Shown here one piece after another: positions 9,891 through 19,635 of a stretch of DNA of 64,000 bases (position 1 is its first letter; every line of letters begins with the position of its first letter). A model generated the notes under the pieces. It saw nothing but the letters and a program-made list of their open reading frames with translations. It was not told the origin of the DNA and did no database searches. The stretch is from positions 11,671,057-11,735,056 of the forward strand of contig NC_058143.1 of assembly GCF_011075055.1 (NCBI RefSeq), written 5' to 3'. Both the position numbers and the translations under genes were made by a program. This DNA is from Mangifera indica (lineage: Eukaryota; Streptophyta; Magnoliopsida; Sapindales; Anacardiaceae).

Positions 9891-12290
9891 GCTGTTCATC
9901 CTGGTATGTTGTTAGTAACCAAGACTGCACATTGCTGTTAGAGACTGAGATGAAGCTGCATCTTGGACTGAAGTAAACAAGCCTTTCAATGGAGAAAGGT
10001 GAATCTTTTGTCCCAGAAATTCGTCATTGTCAGGTAAAACCATGGATTTTGATATCGTTGTCAGCTAAAATTTTGGAGTTTGATATCTGAGGAGTCTCGA
10101 TGATGCATTCTTCAAACTTGATGTAAACACAAAGAAATGAAATGGCCAATTAGAGGTGAACCCAGACTTACAAATGTCGAATGCATTCAGAGATGGCAAA
10201 GGCCCAAGCTTGACACCCTTGGGACTTCGGACTTCATATTTGGCATCGTTATTAATGGAGGTTGTAGCCAAAGGCCACACATTTTGAAAGTCAGTTTCTT
10301 GGATAGCTTTGGGGATAGAATCGAGCCAAATTGATTCAAACTCGGTTATCAATTTGACTTGAATCGCTCAAAACAGTATAGTTTTGGTGAGTTCGAACCT
10401 AATGATTGATGTTGTACTCAAACTCAGACTTAAACTTGAGAATGATGAGTTCACTAAATTCGTAAGCTTAGAAGAGTTTAATTCGGTTACAACAAAAGAG
10501 TTTTGATCCATTTTGACTCAATCATATTATTGTTGCAGTCAAATTCGAATTCAATTTTAAATCCACCTCTTGATAGGGTGAATATCCAAGTCTAATTAAG
10601 GTCTAGTTTATATTGTCTCCAATCCCAAAAAATCATTTGACGCTTGACCTGCCACAACACAAACTAAACTATAAAATAATTTAACTTTATATTTTATTCA
10701 AGGCCAAATGACTATTTCCCACCCAAGGTTTGATGTTTTCTCAAGTTTCTACCCTTTAACTATAGAAACACCAAACACCTACCTATGACCGGTTAGATTT
10801 AACAAAACCCTAACGGTGGTAAGGGTAAAATCGTCATTTTTTCTATAATATTAAAAATAAACTAAAATAGAATCTATTTTGCCCCCCTAAACTTTAAAAA
10901 CTAAAATTTTCCCCCAACCTAAGCTTTAAAAAATCACAATTTCACCCTAGGGTTTCGTTTTGAAATCTCTGACGACATCTCCGGCTCCATTGCTGATGGT
11001 CTCTCCCTCCCGAAGCATCCTCTCCTTCCGACGATCTCTTTCCTCCCATTTGGAAGCCCCATCGGAGTCGGAGAAGTGGTGAAAGACGAAGAACTTCATC
11101 AGAGAAGCCCAGTCGTCGTCGTCTTCATCTTCCAACTGCAATCGGGCTTAATCTTCGTCTTCATCTTCCAACTATGATGAAGACAACTGCGATCGTCGTC
11201 GTCTTCATCTTCATCTGGGAAGATGATCGTCTTCCTAGACGACGGAGACGAGATCGATCGATCTTGTCTTTGTCATCTGGGAAGACGATTTCTCTTCCCA
11301 GAGTTGAGGGGGGCCGTCGGTGGAAGAGAAACTGTCGGGAGGGGAAGATGGCCGGTGATGGCGCTGGAGAAAGTGAAAGGGTTTAGAAATAAACCCTAGG
11401 GGGGGAAATGCAATATTTTCAAACTTAGCTTAGGAAAAAAATGTTAGTTTTTAAACTTTTAGGGGGAAAAATGAGATTAAATTTACCGCCGTTAGGGTTT
11501 TGTTAAATCTAACTGGCCATGGGTGGGTATTTGGTGTTTCCATAGTTAAATGGTGAAACTTGAGAAAACATCAAACCTTGGGTGGGAAATAGTCGTTTGG
11601 CCTTTATTCAAACCACTAAAACTTGACTACCCAATTTCAAATAAAAGATTATATGATATATCATCCTAAATAAAGCAAAGATTCAATTCAACTCAAGCAC
11701 TAGCAAACCATAAAAATACTCAATTTTTAAAACACCCAAATTCAATCCCTTCACCATAGTTTTCCCACAAACCATAAAAAGGAAACAAAGACTTACGCAA
11801 GAATACATTTGTTGTTAAGCAAAGTTAACGCCTCAGTTGGTGCGGGAGTCGGATTCTTAGCTTCAAGCTGTCTAACAAGCTCGACAATCTCCGTTCTCGT
11901 TTCGCTAGTCGCGTCAACCCACGATCGGTTCCATAGAACGAATCAGTTAACGCCTTCTTCAAGTTATTAATCTCCGTCACATCTATGGGCTTCTCCTCCT
12001 CTATTAAGGCCACGGCGGCACCTTCGTCCTCCTTTGTCGGGACACCATTCGTCATCGTCCACGGCCCGAGAGCTACTTCTTAGTGATTCTCTGCGAAATC
12101 TTGGCCGAGTTCAGAGGAAGAATCGAAGGCTTCACAGTAATGAGATGCTTATGAGGTGGCATTAAAGAAAGGGTTTTGCATGGGAATTGAGTGAGTTGAG
12201 AGAGAGTAAAGCCTCTGACTCTTCAGTTTATCGATTACGATGAGAAGTCTGAAAATAGATGAGCAGGCGGCAGGCCAGAGATAACAAAGG
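9891..12290 (-). pseudogene. Plastid fibrillin (PAP) pseudogene, copy A
   Basis: Read on the minus strand, the first exon gives LSQLTQFPCKTLSL (plastid transit start), then [16 protein letters not shown] and [13 protein letters not shown], diagnostic of plastid-lipid-associated proteins/fibrillins, followed by a GTAAGT donor at the lower end. Downstream pieces at 10.33-9.93 kb give VWPLATTSINNDAKYEVRSP and NDEFLGQKIHLSP. It is dead: the start ATG has become AGG, a TAG follows ITKK, about 23 bp are missing after it, one base is missing near RGLT, a 31-bp tandem duplication disrupts the LPDNDEF exon, the YTSF...SGLFPLLS exon was not found, and a 901-bp Mutator-like element sits in the first intron. 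It faces gene A tail to tail. Confidence 0.8.
10702..11602. mobile_element. Mutator-like non-autonomous element, 901 bp
   Basis: Long inverted termini: left GGCCAAATGACTATTTCCCA, right the complement TGGGAAATAGTCGTTTGGCC, with pairing continuing over about 45 bp. Exact 9-bp target duplication TTTATTCAA at 10693-10701 and 11603-11611. The corresponding site in block C (59359-59367) holds one TTTATTCAA and no element. The interior has a GC-richer patch with GTCGTC/TCATCTTCC repeats (11000-11350), possibly captured host sequence, but no recognisable protein. Confidence 0.88.
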
Positions 12291-12307
12291 CACTAGGTTT
12301 TGCAATA

Positions 12308-12975
12308 GGTCAAAAAAATTGTTCCCACCCAAGGTTTTGCATAATTGCCAGTTTACACTACATATTTTTTAAAATTCAAATATTTACATGTATGTTAAAT
12401 TTTACTCTTATTATCAGAAATAAAATCATTTAGTTAAAAATATTTAGAAAAACTAAAATTTTATCATATTTCTTTGTTTAAAAATTTAACAATTTCTCTT
12501 AATCCAAAGTTTAAAGAGTGACTATTTTCTTTTTAGGGTTTTTTTCTCCTTCTATTTGACAATCATTCGTCATCTTCAACAATTAGCTTTTTCTCTCTCA
12601 CCTTCTCTCTTCCTCTTGATCACGAAATTGGTTGGAGAGAGAAAAGAGAGTGACTAAAAGGGAGAGAGCTGATGGTCAGAGACAATGAATGGTTGTCGAA
12701 GATAAAGATCTAAAAACTAAAATTTTCTAGAAAATTGGGGGGAGGGATGGAGGGTCGAGGGTGGCATATATGAGAAAAAGATGAGAGTTTGCATCCTATA
12801 CTTAAGAAGAAGAAAAAATAGTTTTTAAACTTGAAAAATATAATATAGGAGGACAAAAATAAAAATTTTAAAATCTAAGGGTAATTTTAAAATATAAATT
12901 TCAATAAAATTTTTATAGGATGATTTTACCTTTAAGAATAATAATAAAATTTAATAAATAAATATATATTTAATT
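12308..12975. mobile_element. Mutator-like element, right end lost
   Basis: The left end GGTCAAAAAAATTGTTCCCA matches the left end of the complete element at 60085-60976 in block C, including the flank GTTTTG(T/C)AATA. The interior (CTCTCTC-rich and GAGAGAG-rich pair around 12590-12670) also matches. The match breaks at about 12960-12980, where the 3' flank of another ankyrin-PGG copy begins. Confidence 0.6.
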
Positions 12976-14330
12976 AATATTACCAAATCATACGGCCATG
13001 TTTTTGAGTCACTCAAACCGAAGAATTTTTACACAAATCCAAGAGAAAAGCGGTATACATATAATGGAACTAGAAAATTATAATAATATAAGTGAATCTA
13101 CTGGTCGGGTTCATGGCGTCAAGAGAGAGCTTCCTTCCTTGATGAGCACATGTACAATATTGGAAAACCATATAAGCACCTTATTAGAAGTCTATACTTT
13201 TCAACGTAGGAATTCAAGTCTCATATTTTGTATTATAAATCATAACACCCTAATCAAGTTTAAAAAATGGCATTGATTGGTTGATCAAAACCTCCAACAA
13301 ATCAAAACATTTCAATACAAAAGTTACTGATTGTGAGATATGCAATATTTTGAAATAATTTGGATCTTCTGTTAAATTGAGTTTACTTTTGCATCAATTA
13401 CTTCAACTGAAGCAAGTAGAATAAAACCGTATGCTCCACAAGGCATGCATGGGAAGCCAGTTGACCAAAATTTTCTAATCTGTTACTCTTTAAATTTAAA
13501 TTTTAATCAGAAAGCTTCATGGAGTCCATGTTACATTAACCAATCTTTGAAAAAATGCCACCTGACGATAACATTATAGCTCATCTAACATTACAAATGT
13601 TCCCTAATTGGCTTCCAATCTTCTTCCTCCAACCTTACCTAATTTCTTGAAGATATGTACTTTGTGCTTTTAAACTCAAGACATGATCATGTTTGAACTG
13701 ACCCACTTTGCAAATTTTTCATCACTGATTATTTTGCCACAAATTCCTCTTCAAAGCTCCAGGATCATGCCTGACAAATGACATCCTCCAGAGAATACTA
13801 TAAGAAGCGAAAACTTAAAGGATGCAAAGCCTTGTGTTGCAGTTGTAGGATTAGCGTTTATTCCTCGGAGGAAGTCAAAAGCTCAAGTTCCAAGAAGTTC
13901 CATCGATCTCGAGCCTCGCACAAGCCATGGTTCAAGAGAGACTCGACCAAATGAGTAGAGAAAGGCAAGAGGCCAAACACAAAGAGAGAAGAAAGCAATG
14001 AGATTGTGAAGGGATCACTAAAGTTATTGCATGGTAGCCATAGAAAGGTCCTCTTATGATCAAGAGAAGATTTCAAAGCTTCCATGGTTGAGAAGATATT
14101 GGCAAGCCGGATTCAAGAAGCCAAATATCTTTGAAGGCTATTGAATTATTATATGTCCAAGGAGTATCATGGCTTTTTATGATGATTGTGCTAGTTTGAT
14201 TTGTAAATGCCATTGAGATTATTTTTTAAATTAATTTAGAAACTATAGCCTTATTATTCAATAAGCATGCATGCTTGTGAGAATATTATTACCAATTTTG
14301 TAATTATAACTCAAAGAATGATGTTATATA
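12976..14330 (+). repeat. 3' flank of a lost ankyrin-PGG copy
   Basis: The segment opens with TACCAAATCAT...GAGTCACTCAAAC and GGTTCATGGCGTCAAGAGAG, which are 3'-flank landmarks of every ankyrin-PGG copy here (9240, 22560, 28050, 48010, 57890, 62110), yet no PGG exon precedes it. The later part (13380-13800) matches 18410-18800, 32380-32760 and 48310-48670. A short stretch (13860-14090) resembles 28170-28400 and 62240-62470. I recognise no protein. Confidence 0.5.
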
Positions 14331-14906
14331 TACTTTTAATTATATTATAATGATATTGTACTAGATAGTTTGTTATTTTTTATAATTAGATTGGATTACC
14401 ACTTCGTCTATAAATTACGATGCACATGGGTCTCAAACTTGTGGCAGATAAAATAAGAATCTTAATATATAAAAATATCATTCATGTATCCCATTAGTAA
14501 CCACTTTTGAAGCATGCATTACTTAAGGGGTTTGTGTTCATCGTCTCATTGACAAGAGGAATAAGTTATAACACATTTCCTAATGATTGTGTCAATGTAC
14601 AAAGGTCCAAAACCCGTAAGTGGTTAAGATATAAATCTTAATAAATAAACACATTATTATATGTTCAATTGGTATCTACTTTTGAAAGCATGATTTACTT
14701 ATGGGTTTGTGTTCACTATCTCATTGACTTGGAGAATAAGCTATGACACACTTCCCAATGCATATGTGTCAATGCACACAAGTCCAAAACCCATAAGTGA
14801 TTAAGATAAGAATCTTGATATATAAACACATTATTCCTATGCCCTATCAATATCCACTTTTGAAAAAATGCTTTACTTATGGTTATCTCACAGATGTGAA
14901 ACATAA
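14331..14906. repeat. About 175-bp diverged tandem repeat
   Basis: The block TTTGTGTTCA...(A)ATAAGTTATAACACA...AAACCCGTAAGTGGTTAAGATA...TATAAACACATTATTC...CACTTTTGAAA recurs at 14531 and 14705 (174 bp apart). It resumes after the hAT insertion at 16147. The parallel array is at 28700-29360. No gene. Confidence 0.65.
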
Positions 14907-14914
14907 GTTATAAT

Positions 14915-16001
14915 TAGTCCTGGCCACGGGCCGGTTTGGCCCGTGAACCGGACCGAAACCGGCCCGGCTAAACCCGGAACAGGAACCGGCAGACCCGGAA
15001 CCAGCAGTGAACCGGAACCGAAACCGTGGCTCTACGGTTCGGTTCCGGTTCACATAAATTGAAACCGTGGAACCGCCGGTTCACACCGGTTTATGAACCG
15101 GCGGTTTACTGTGTTGAACCGAAAAAAATTTGAAAATTTATTGAAATTTTTTTTATTTTTTTTTGAATTTTATTTAAAAAGGCAACGGTTCCCTGCGCAG
15201 GGAACCGTTGCCTTTTGAAGGAAATTTGCAGGGGACCAATTTTCAGTGAAGTTGCAGGGGATCCCCTGCAATTTTTTGGAATTTTAATTTACCCCCCCTA
15301 TTTCTAATTTTTTTCAAAAATTTTTTTTTCTATATATACCCCTTTAAATTCTATTCTCTCAAATCTCAATCTCTCTACTCTCTCATTCTCATTCTTTAAA
15401 CTCTTAATATTCTCTCAATCTTTCAATTCAATTAAATTTTCTTAAATTTAATTAAATTCTTTCTTATTTTTTTTTAAATTTCAATTTCAATTTTATATTT
15501 TCAAGGTAAGAGAACTACGTAGGCTTTGATTCTTCTAAACCCCAAGAAGATACGTAGGAAGCTTAATTGAAAAATTAAGTCCAAGCCTTTATTTTAAATT
15601 TCAATTATTGTAATTAATAATTTAAAAATTAAATCAAGATCATGTATTAGAATTGATGGTTCAATATCGGTTTCGAATCGAAACCGTCGGTTCCGAATCG
15701 AAACCGTCGGTTCCGAATCGAAACCGTCGGTTCCGAATCGAAACCGTCGGTTCCGAATCGAAACCGTCGGTTCCGAATCGAAACCGTCGGTTCCGAATCG
15801 AAACCGTCGGTTCCGAATCGAAACCGTCGGTTCCGAACTGAAACCGTCGGTTTCGAACCGGGGCCATGAACTGAAACCGGCGGTTCTGAACCGTGGACGA
15901 ACCGTCCTGTTACGGTTTCGGTTCAGGGTCCTTATATTTTCGAACCGTGAACCGGCGGTTCCGAACCGAAACCGGCGGTTCATGAACCGTGGCCAGGTCT
16001 A
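14915..16001. mobile_element. hAT-type non-autonomous element, 1087 bp
   Basis: Termini TAGTCCTGGCCACGG and CCGTGGCCAGGTCTA are inverted repeats. An exact 8-bp target duplication GTTATAAT (14907-14914 and 16002-16009) is the hAT signature. The subterminal regions are dense in ACCGG/CCGGT motifs. The centre (15330-15560) has a TATA-like ATATATACCCC, a CT-rich leader and a GTAAGAG, resembling the 5' end of a transposase gene with the coding part deleted. The parallel array position near 29205 lacks it. Confidence 0.88.
15668..15860. repeat. 20-bp minisatellite, about 9.5 copies
   Basis: The unit GAATCGAAACCGTCGGTTCC repeats head to tail, almost identical in each copy. The unit is close to self-complementary (CGGTT...AACCG), so open frames appear on both strands. 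It lies in the right subterminal region of the hAT element and probably amplified its terminal binding motif. Confidence 0.92.
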
Positions 16002-16009
16002 GTTATAAT

Positions 16010-18340
16010 TCATGTCTTTTCCATAGGTCCTAAACTTGTAAACTGTTAAGATAAGAATCTTAATATATATATAAACAGATATTCATAAACACACTATTCA
16101 TTTGCCCCATCGATATTCACTTTTGAAAGCATGCTTTACTTATAGGTTTGTGTTCACTGTCTTATATACGTAGTTATGAAGTATTTTCCAATGAATATGT
16201 GTTGTTTAGCTTTAATACTTATTGTTGGGATTGACAATCAAAGGACTAAGCATATCACTTAAGAATACATGCGAAATGGGTCAGATATCATTACTAACAT
16301 TCAGGTCTATTAGATTGGCCTATTATAAAGATATTGTCTGCTATAGACACATTATCCATTGCTTTTGAACATACGTATAGTGCTGCTCTTTAACAATTTA
16401 GGATCTTACAAGCTATTAAGCCAATCTTTTCTTAACAAGACTACACATTGTGGATGCTCATACCTACTCAACATCTTTCTATATTTTGCTCGTATGAGAT
16501 TTCTCTTGGGATGTTATAAAGTAGTCCAATTTTAGGTGAATCCAATTATTTATTTATTTCTAACTCGTTTGACTATAAATTATCAATCACCTTTCATCTT
16601 TACTATACTTTCACAATATTAAAATAAGAATAAACTTTATCTTTATTATATTCTTACTACTAGTATCAATGGGCTTTATCAATTATCTAGCCAAGTAATG
16701 TTACCTAGCATCCTCAAGTAATGTAAGATCCTCAAACATATCCAACATTTTTTTGTACTTTATTAATATGAGATTTGACTTATATGTTAATTACAACGTT
16801 AATAAAATTATGTATACATATTTTAAGTACACAAAAAAGATACACAGATTATATATTATCATATGATTGAGTTATTTTAAATTAAAGAAAAAATAATATA
16901 CAATCATATGATTATATATTTTTATATATCTATTTTATATATTCAAAGCGTATATACGTAGCATTACTCATTACAACATAACCTAGTTTTGTGAATGGTC
17001 AAATTATCTTTTTATATTTATTATATATACTGTCATCATAGTAAAATTAGAATGAACTTTTATCTTTATTATATTCTGACAACTAGCATGAATGAGCTTC
17101 ATCAATTATTTAAGCAAACTAACGATACTTTTCATCTTCATTTACAAGAATAAAACCATTCTCTATATGTAAAAGAACACAACATAGAACTTATCATATT
17201 TCAAAGAACACAAAACATAGTTATTATTTTATTAACTTTAAGTTTGATTAAGCTCTTTTTCTAGCCCGTGAAGAATCTCAACCATAGGAGCATTCAAGCG
17301 AGCTCGCAAACCTCTTCACTTCCAGATATTTGTATTTGCAAATTGTTGACATATTATTAATTCTTTTTTATGATATATCGAATTATATCAAATTTTATTT
17401 TATTTTTTTATAAAAGGAACTAAGCACTAATTTTTTTTTTTTTTATTGAAGGAATCTAACTTTCAAAACTTTCTATATAAAAGACTAAACTTTCAATATT
17501 TTCTATTGAAGATACCGAATAAACATAATTAATATAACTTGTTCAATAGAAAAATTTAAAAGTTTGATCTAGGGAAATTTGAAAGTTCATTTTCTTCAAT
17601 AAAAATAATTATTGACCCTATTGTCTTAAAACTCTAAAAGATGAGGTAGCTAGGTGAGTGGAGCTGATGACCTTATTGTCCCATGTAACTTCTTATATAT
17701 TCATAGGATAGCATCGCTTAGAGGTATCTAATAATGATATACCAAACTTTGTTTTTTGTTTTATTAAAAAAACTAAACGTTCAAAGTTTATTATATAAAT
17801 TATCAACCTTTCAAATTTTATTATGGAAATAATGAATTTTTTACAATTTTCTATTCAATGTATAAAACTAATCATTTTAGTACTAAAATGAAACAAAATA
17901 AATAACACTAATTATATTTATTTGGTACTTTTAATAAGATTTACTATAAATTTGGTTCTTTAAATAGAAAATTTTGAAAGTTGACTTTATTTAATAGAAA
18001 ATTTTGTTATTTCAGTTATTTGAATGAAAAAATGATAGATCGATTCCTATAAATATTATACTAAAATTATGTGTACTTAATTTTGAGTATTTAATTAAAC
18101 ACTTAAATGATATATCATAATATGATTGGGTATTTTAAATTAAGATAAAATGTAGCTCAATCATATGATGGTAAATCATCTAAATATTTAATTAAATACT
18201 CAAAACTAAATACACATGGTAATACTTGAAATATAATTATCTCTATAGTTATTTAATTTTGCTAAAGTTTTATTAACATTGTATTTGTATGCAATACTAA
18301 AATTCTTTTGTCTCAGACAAAATTTAAAGCAAGATTTTTA
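16010..18340. repeat. AT-rich duplicated spacer before gene B
   Basis: No gene. It matches 29220-32330 piece by piece, apart from the hAT insertion at 29832. It holds promoter-like remains (CTATATGTAAAAGAACACAAC near 17173), leader-like sequence (17220-17350) and palindromic AT-rich MITE-like stretches around 16800-16980 and 18050-18240 with ends of the TATGTRTAC type. Confidence 0.5.
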
Positions 18341-18900
18341 AGCTCAACTAATCTTTCATTAACTATTTTTTGAAATAATTTTGGTCTTCTATTAAATTGA
18401 GTTTATTTTAGCTTCGACTTATTCAACTGAAGCAAGTAGCAAGAATGGAACTGTATCCTCTATATATAAGGCATGCATGTGAAGCTAGCCGACCAAAATT
18501 TTCTAGTCTATCACTCTATAGCACGAAATTTTAATCTGAAGGCCTCATGGACTTCATGTTTTTTTTTTTTGCCCTCATGGACTCCATGTAACTTTCCATT
18601 TTAACCAGTCTTTGAAAAGAATGCCACCTAACGACAATCAATTAACAATACAAATGTTCCCTAATTGGCTTCAAATCTTCTTCCTCCAACCTTATCTAAT
18701 CTTTTGAAGATGTGTGCTTGTGCTTTTAAGCTCAAAGACATAATCATGTTTGAACTGACCCACTTGCCAGTTTTTATCAATCATAGTTTATCTTTATCAT
18801 ATTTTCATCATCTTTTATCTTTTATATATTTCCAACCAGATTGTATCAATTTTGTTTTATTAATTCTTTCTTATAAATAGAATTAGAATTCACCTTGTCT
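18341..18900. repeat. Conserved spacer repeat (4 copies in window)
   Basis: The block with TTCAACTGAAGCAAGTAG, CTATATATAAGGCATGCATG, GACCAAAATTTTCTA and CCTAATTGGCTTC recurs at 13380-13800, 32330-32770 and 48310-48670. A TATA-like motif and stable spacing suggest it was once a promoter region, but no coding sequence follows in any copy. Confidence 0.5.
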
Positions 18901-19030
18901 ATAAGTTATGATACATAAGGATCTTTAAAATATTAACACATTATTCATTTACCATTTTTGCTTTATTTATGAGTTTGTGTTCACTGTCTCACATACATGG
19001 AGAGCAAGTTATAACGTCTTCCCCAATAAA

Positions 19031-19230
19031 TCCCCGTAATCGGGGACGGGGCGGGGAGGGGAGGGGCGGGGCGGGGCGGGGCGGGGACATATGTATCCCC
19101 GTCCCCGCCCCGTCCCCGATTACGGGGATTTTTTTCATCCCCATCCCCGCCCCTTTTCCCTTTTTTTTCGGGGAATCCCCTCCCCGTTAGGGTCGGGGCC
19201 CCTAAAGTCGGGTCCAAATTGCTATCTCTA
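19031..19230. mobile_element. GC-rich hAT-like remnant in the gene B promoter
   Basis: It is a GC island in AT-rich DNA. A perfect 26-bp inverted repeat pairs 19031-19056 with 19103-19128 (TCCCCGTAATCGGGG... against its complement), and the stretch between adds runs of GGGG separated by C or A. The right end (GGGTCCAAATTGCTATCTCTA) resembles a hAT-type terminus. The left terminus and target duplication are not recognisable, so the element is probably truncated. It ends 23 bp before the TATA box of gene B. Confidence 0.6.
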
Positions 19231-19253
19231 GTATCATCCATAAGGATTCCCTG

Positions 19254-19263
19254 TATATAAAAG
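19254..19263 (+). promoter_or_regulatory. Predicted TATA box of gene B
   Basis: TATATAAAAG follows AAGGATTCCCTG and precedes TACACAACACATAG and AGAGAGCACTACTTATAATTC, the family promoter layout. It lies about 370 bp before the start codon, the shortest leader among the intact copies. Confidence 0.6.
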
Positions 19264-19635
19264 TACACAACACATAGCTAATTGTATGTTAGAGAGCACT
19301 ACTTATAATTCTTACTCTTTTTACTATAAGTTTGGTGAAGATCTTTCTTTGACACATGAAAGACTTCAACTATTGGAGTATTCAAATGAGATTGTTGAAG
19401 ATCTCACGATATTTATTATAATTAAGAATCTAAATGATTATTATTATGAGATTGTATGATTTTATATTAAAAATAAAATCACATTAAACTAAATATCCAA
19501 TTAAATAATCACCTTTGCATGCAACACTAAGGTTCTTTTCTCTGAGACATGATTTAAAACGATTTTTTTAAGCTCAACTAATCTTTCATTAATTTTTCTT
19601 TTTTATTTTTGGTTGTCTCCATCTACGGGAAGCAA

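Noticed and set aside
12998..13276. Frames starting MFLSHSN at 12998, 28061 and 62125
   Set aside because: The first third is the ordinary 3' flank of the ankyrin-PGG genes (also behind A, B and C, where it is not open). The rest has no known domain. Kept only as repeat; two of three copies being open leaves slight doubt.
15668..15860. CRISPR-like regular repeat
   Set aside because: Units are contiguous with no spacers, in a plant transposon.
15594..15983. Open frames of 129 aa (minus) and 62-68 aa made of repeated RNRRFRF or SEPTVSI units
   Set aside because: They are translations of the 20-bp minisatellite in the hAT element. A 20-bp unit cycles through all frames, so openness has no coding meaning.
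18665..18880. Frames of 71 aa at 18665 and 32626
   Set aside because: They start at TTG, lie in a spacer repeat present four times, and the other copies (13600, 48520) are not open.
19609..19635. Longer N-termini for genes B and C (from 19609 and 54557)
   Set aside because: These extensions begin at TTG. The ATGs at 19636 and 54584 align with the only ATG available in gene A.
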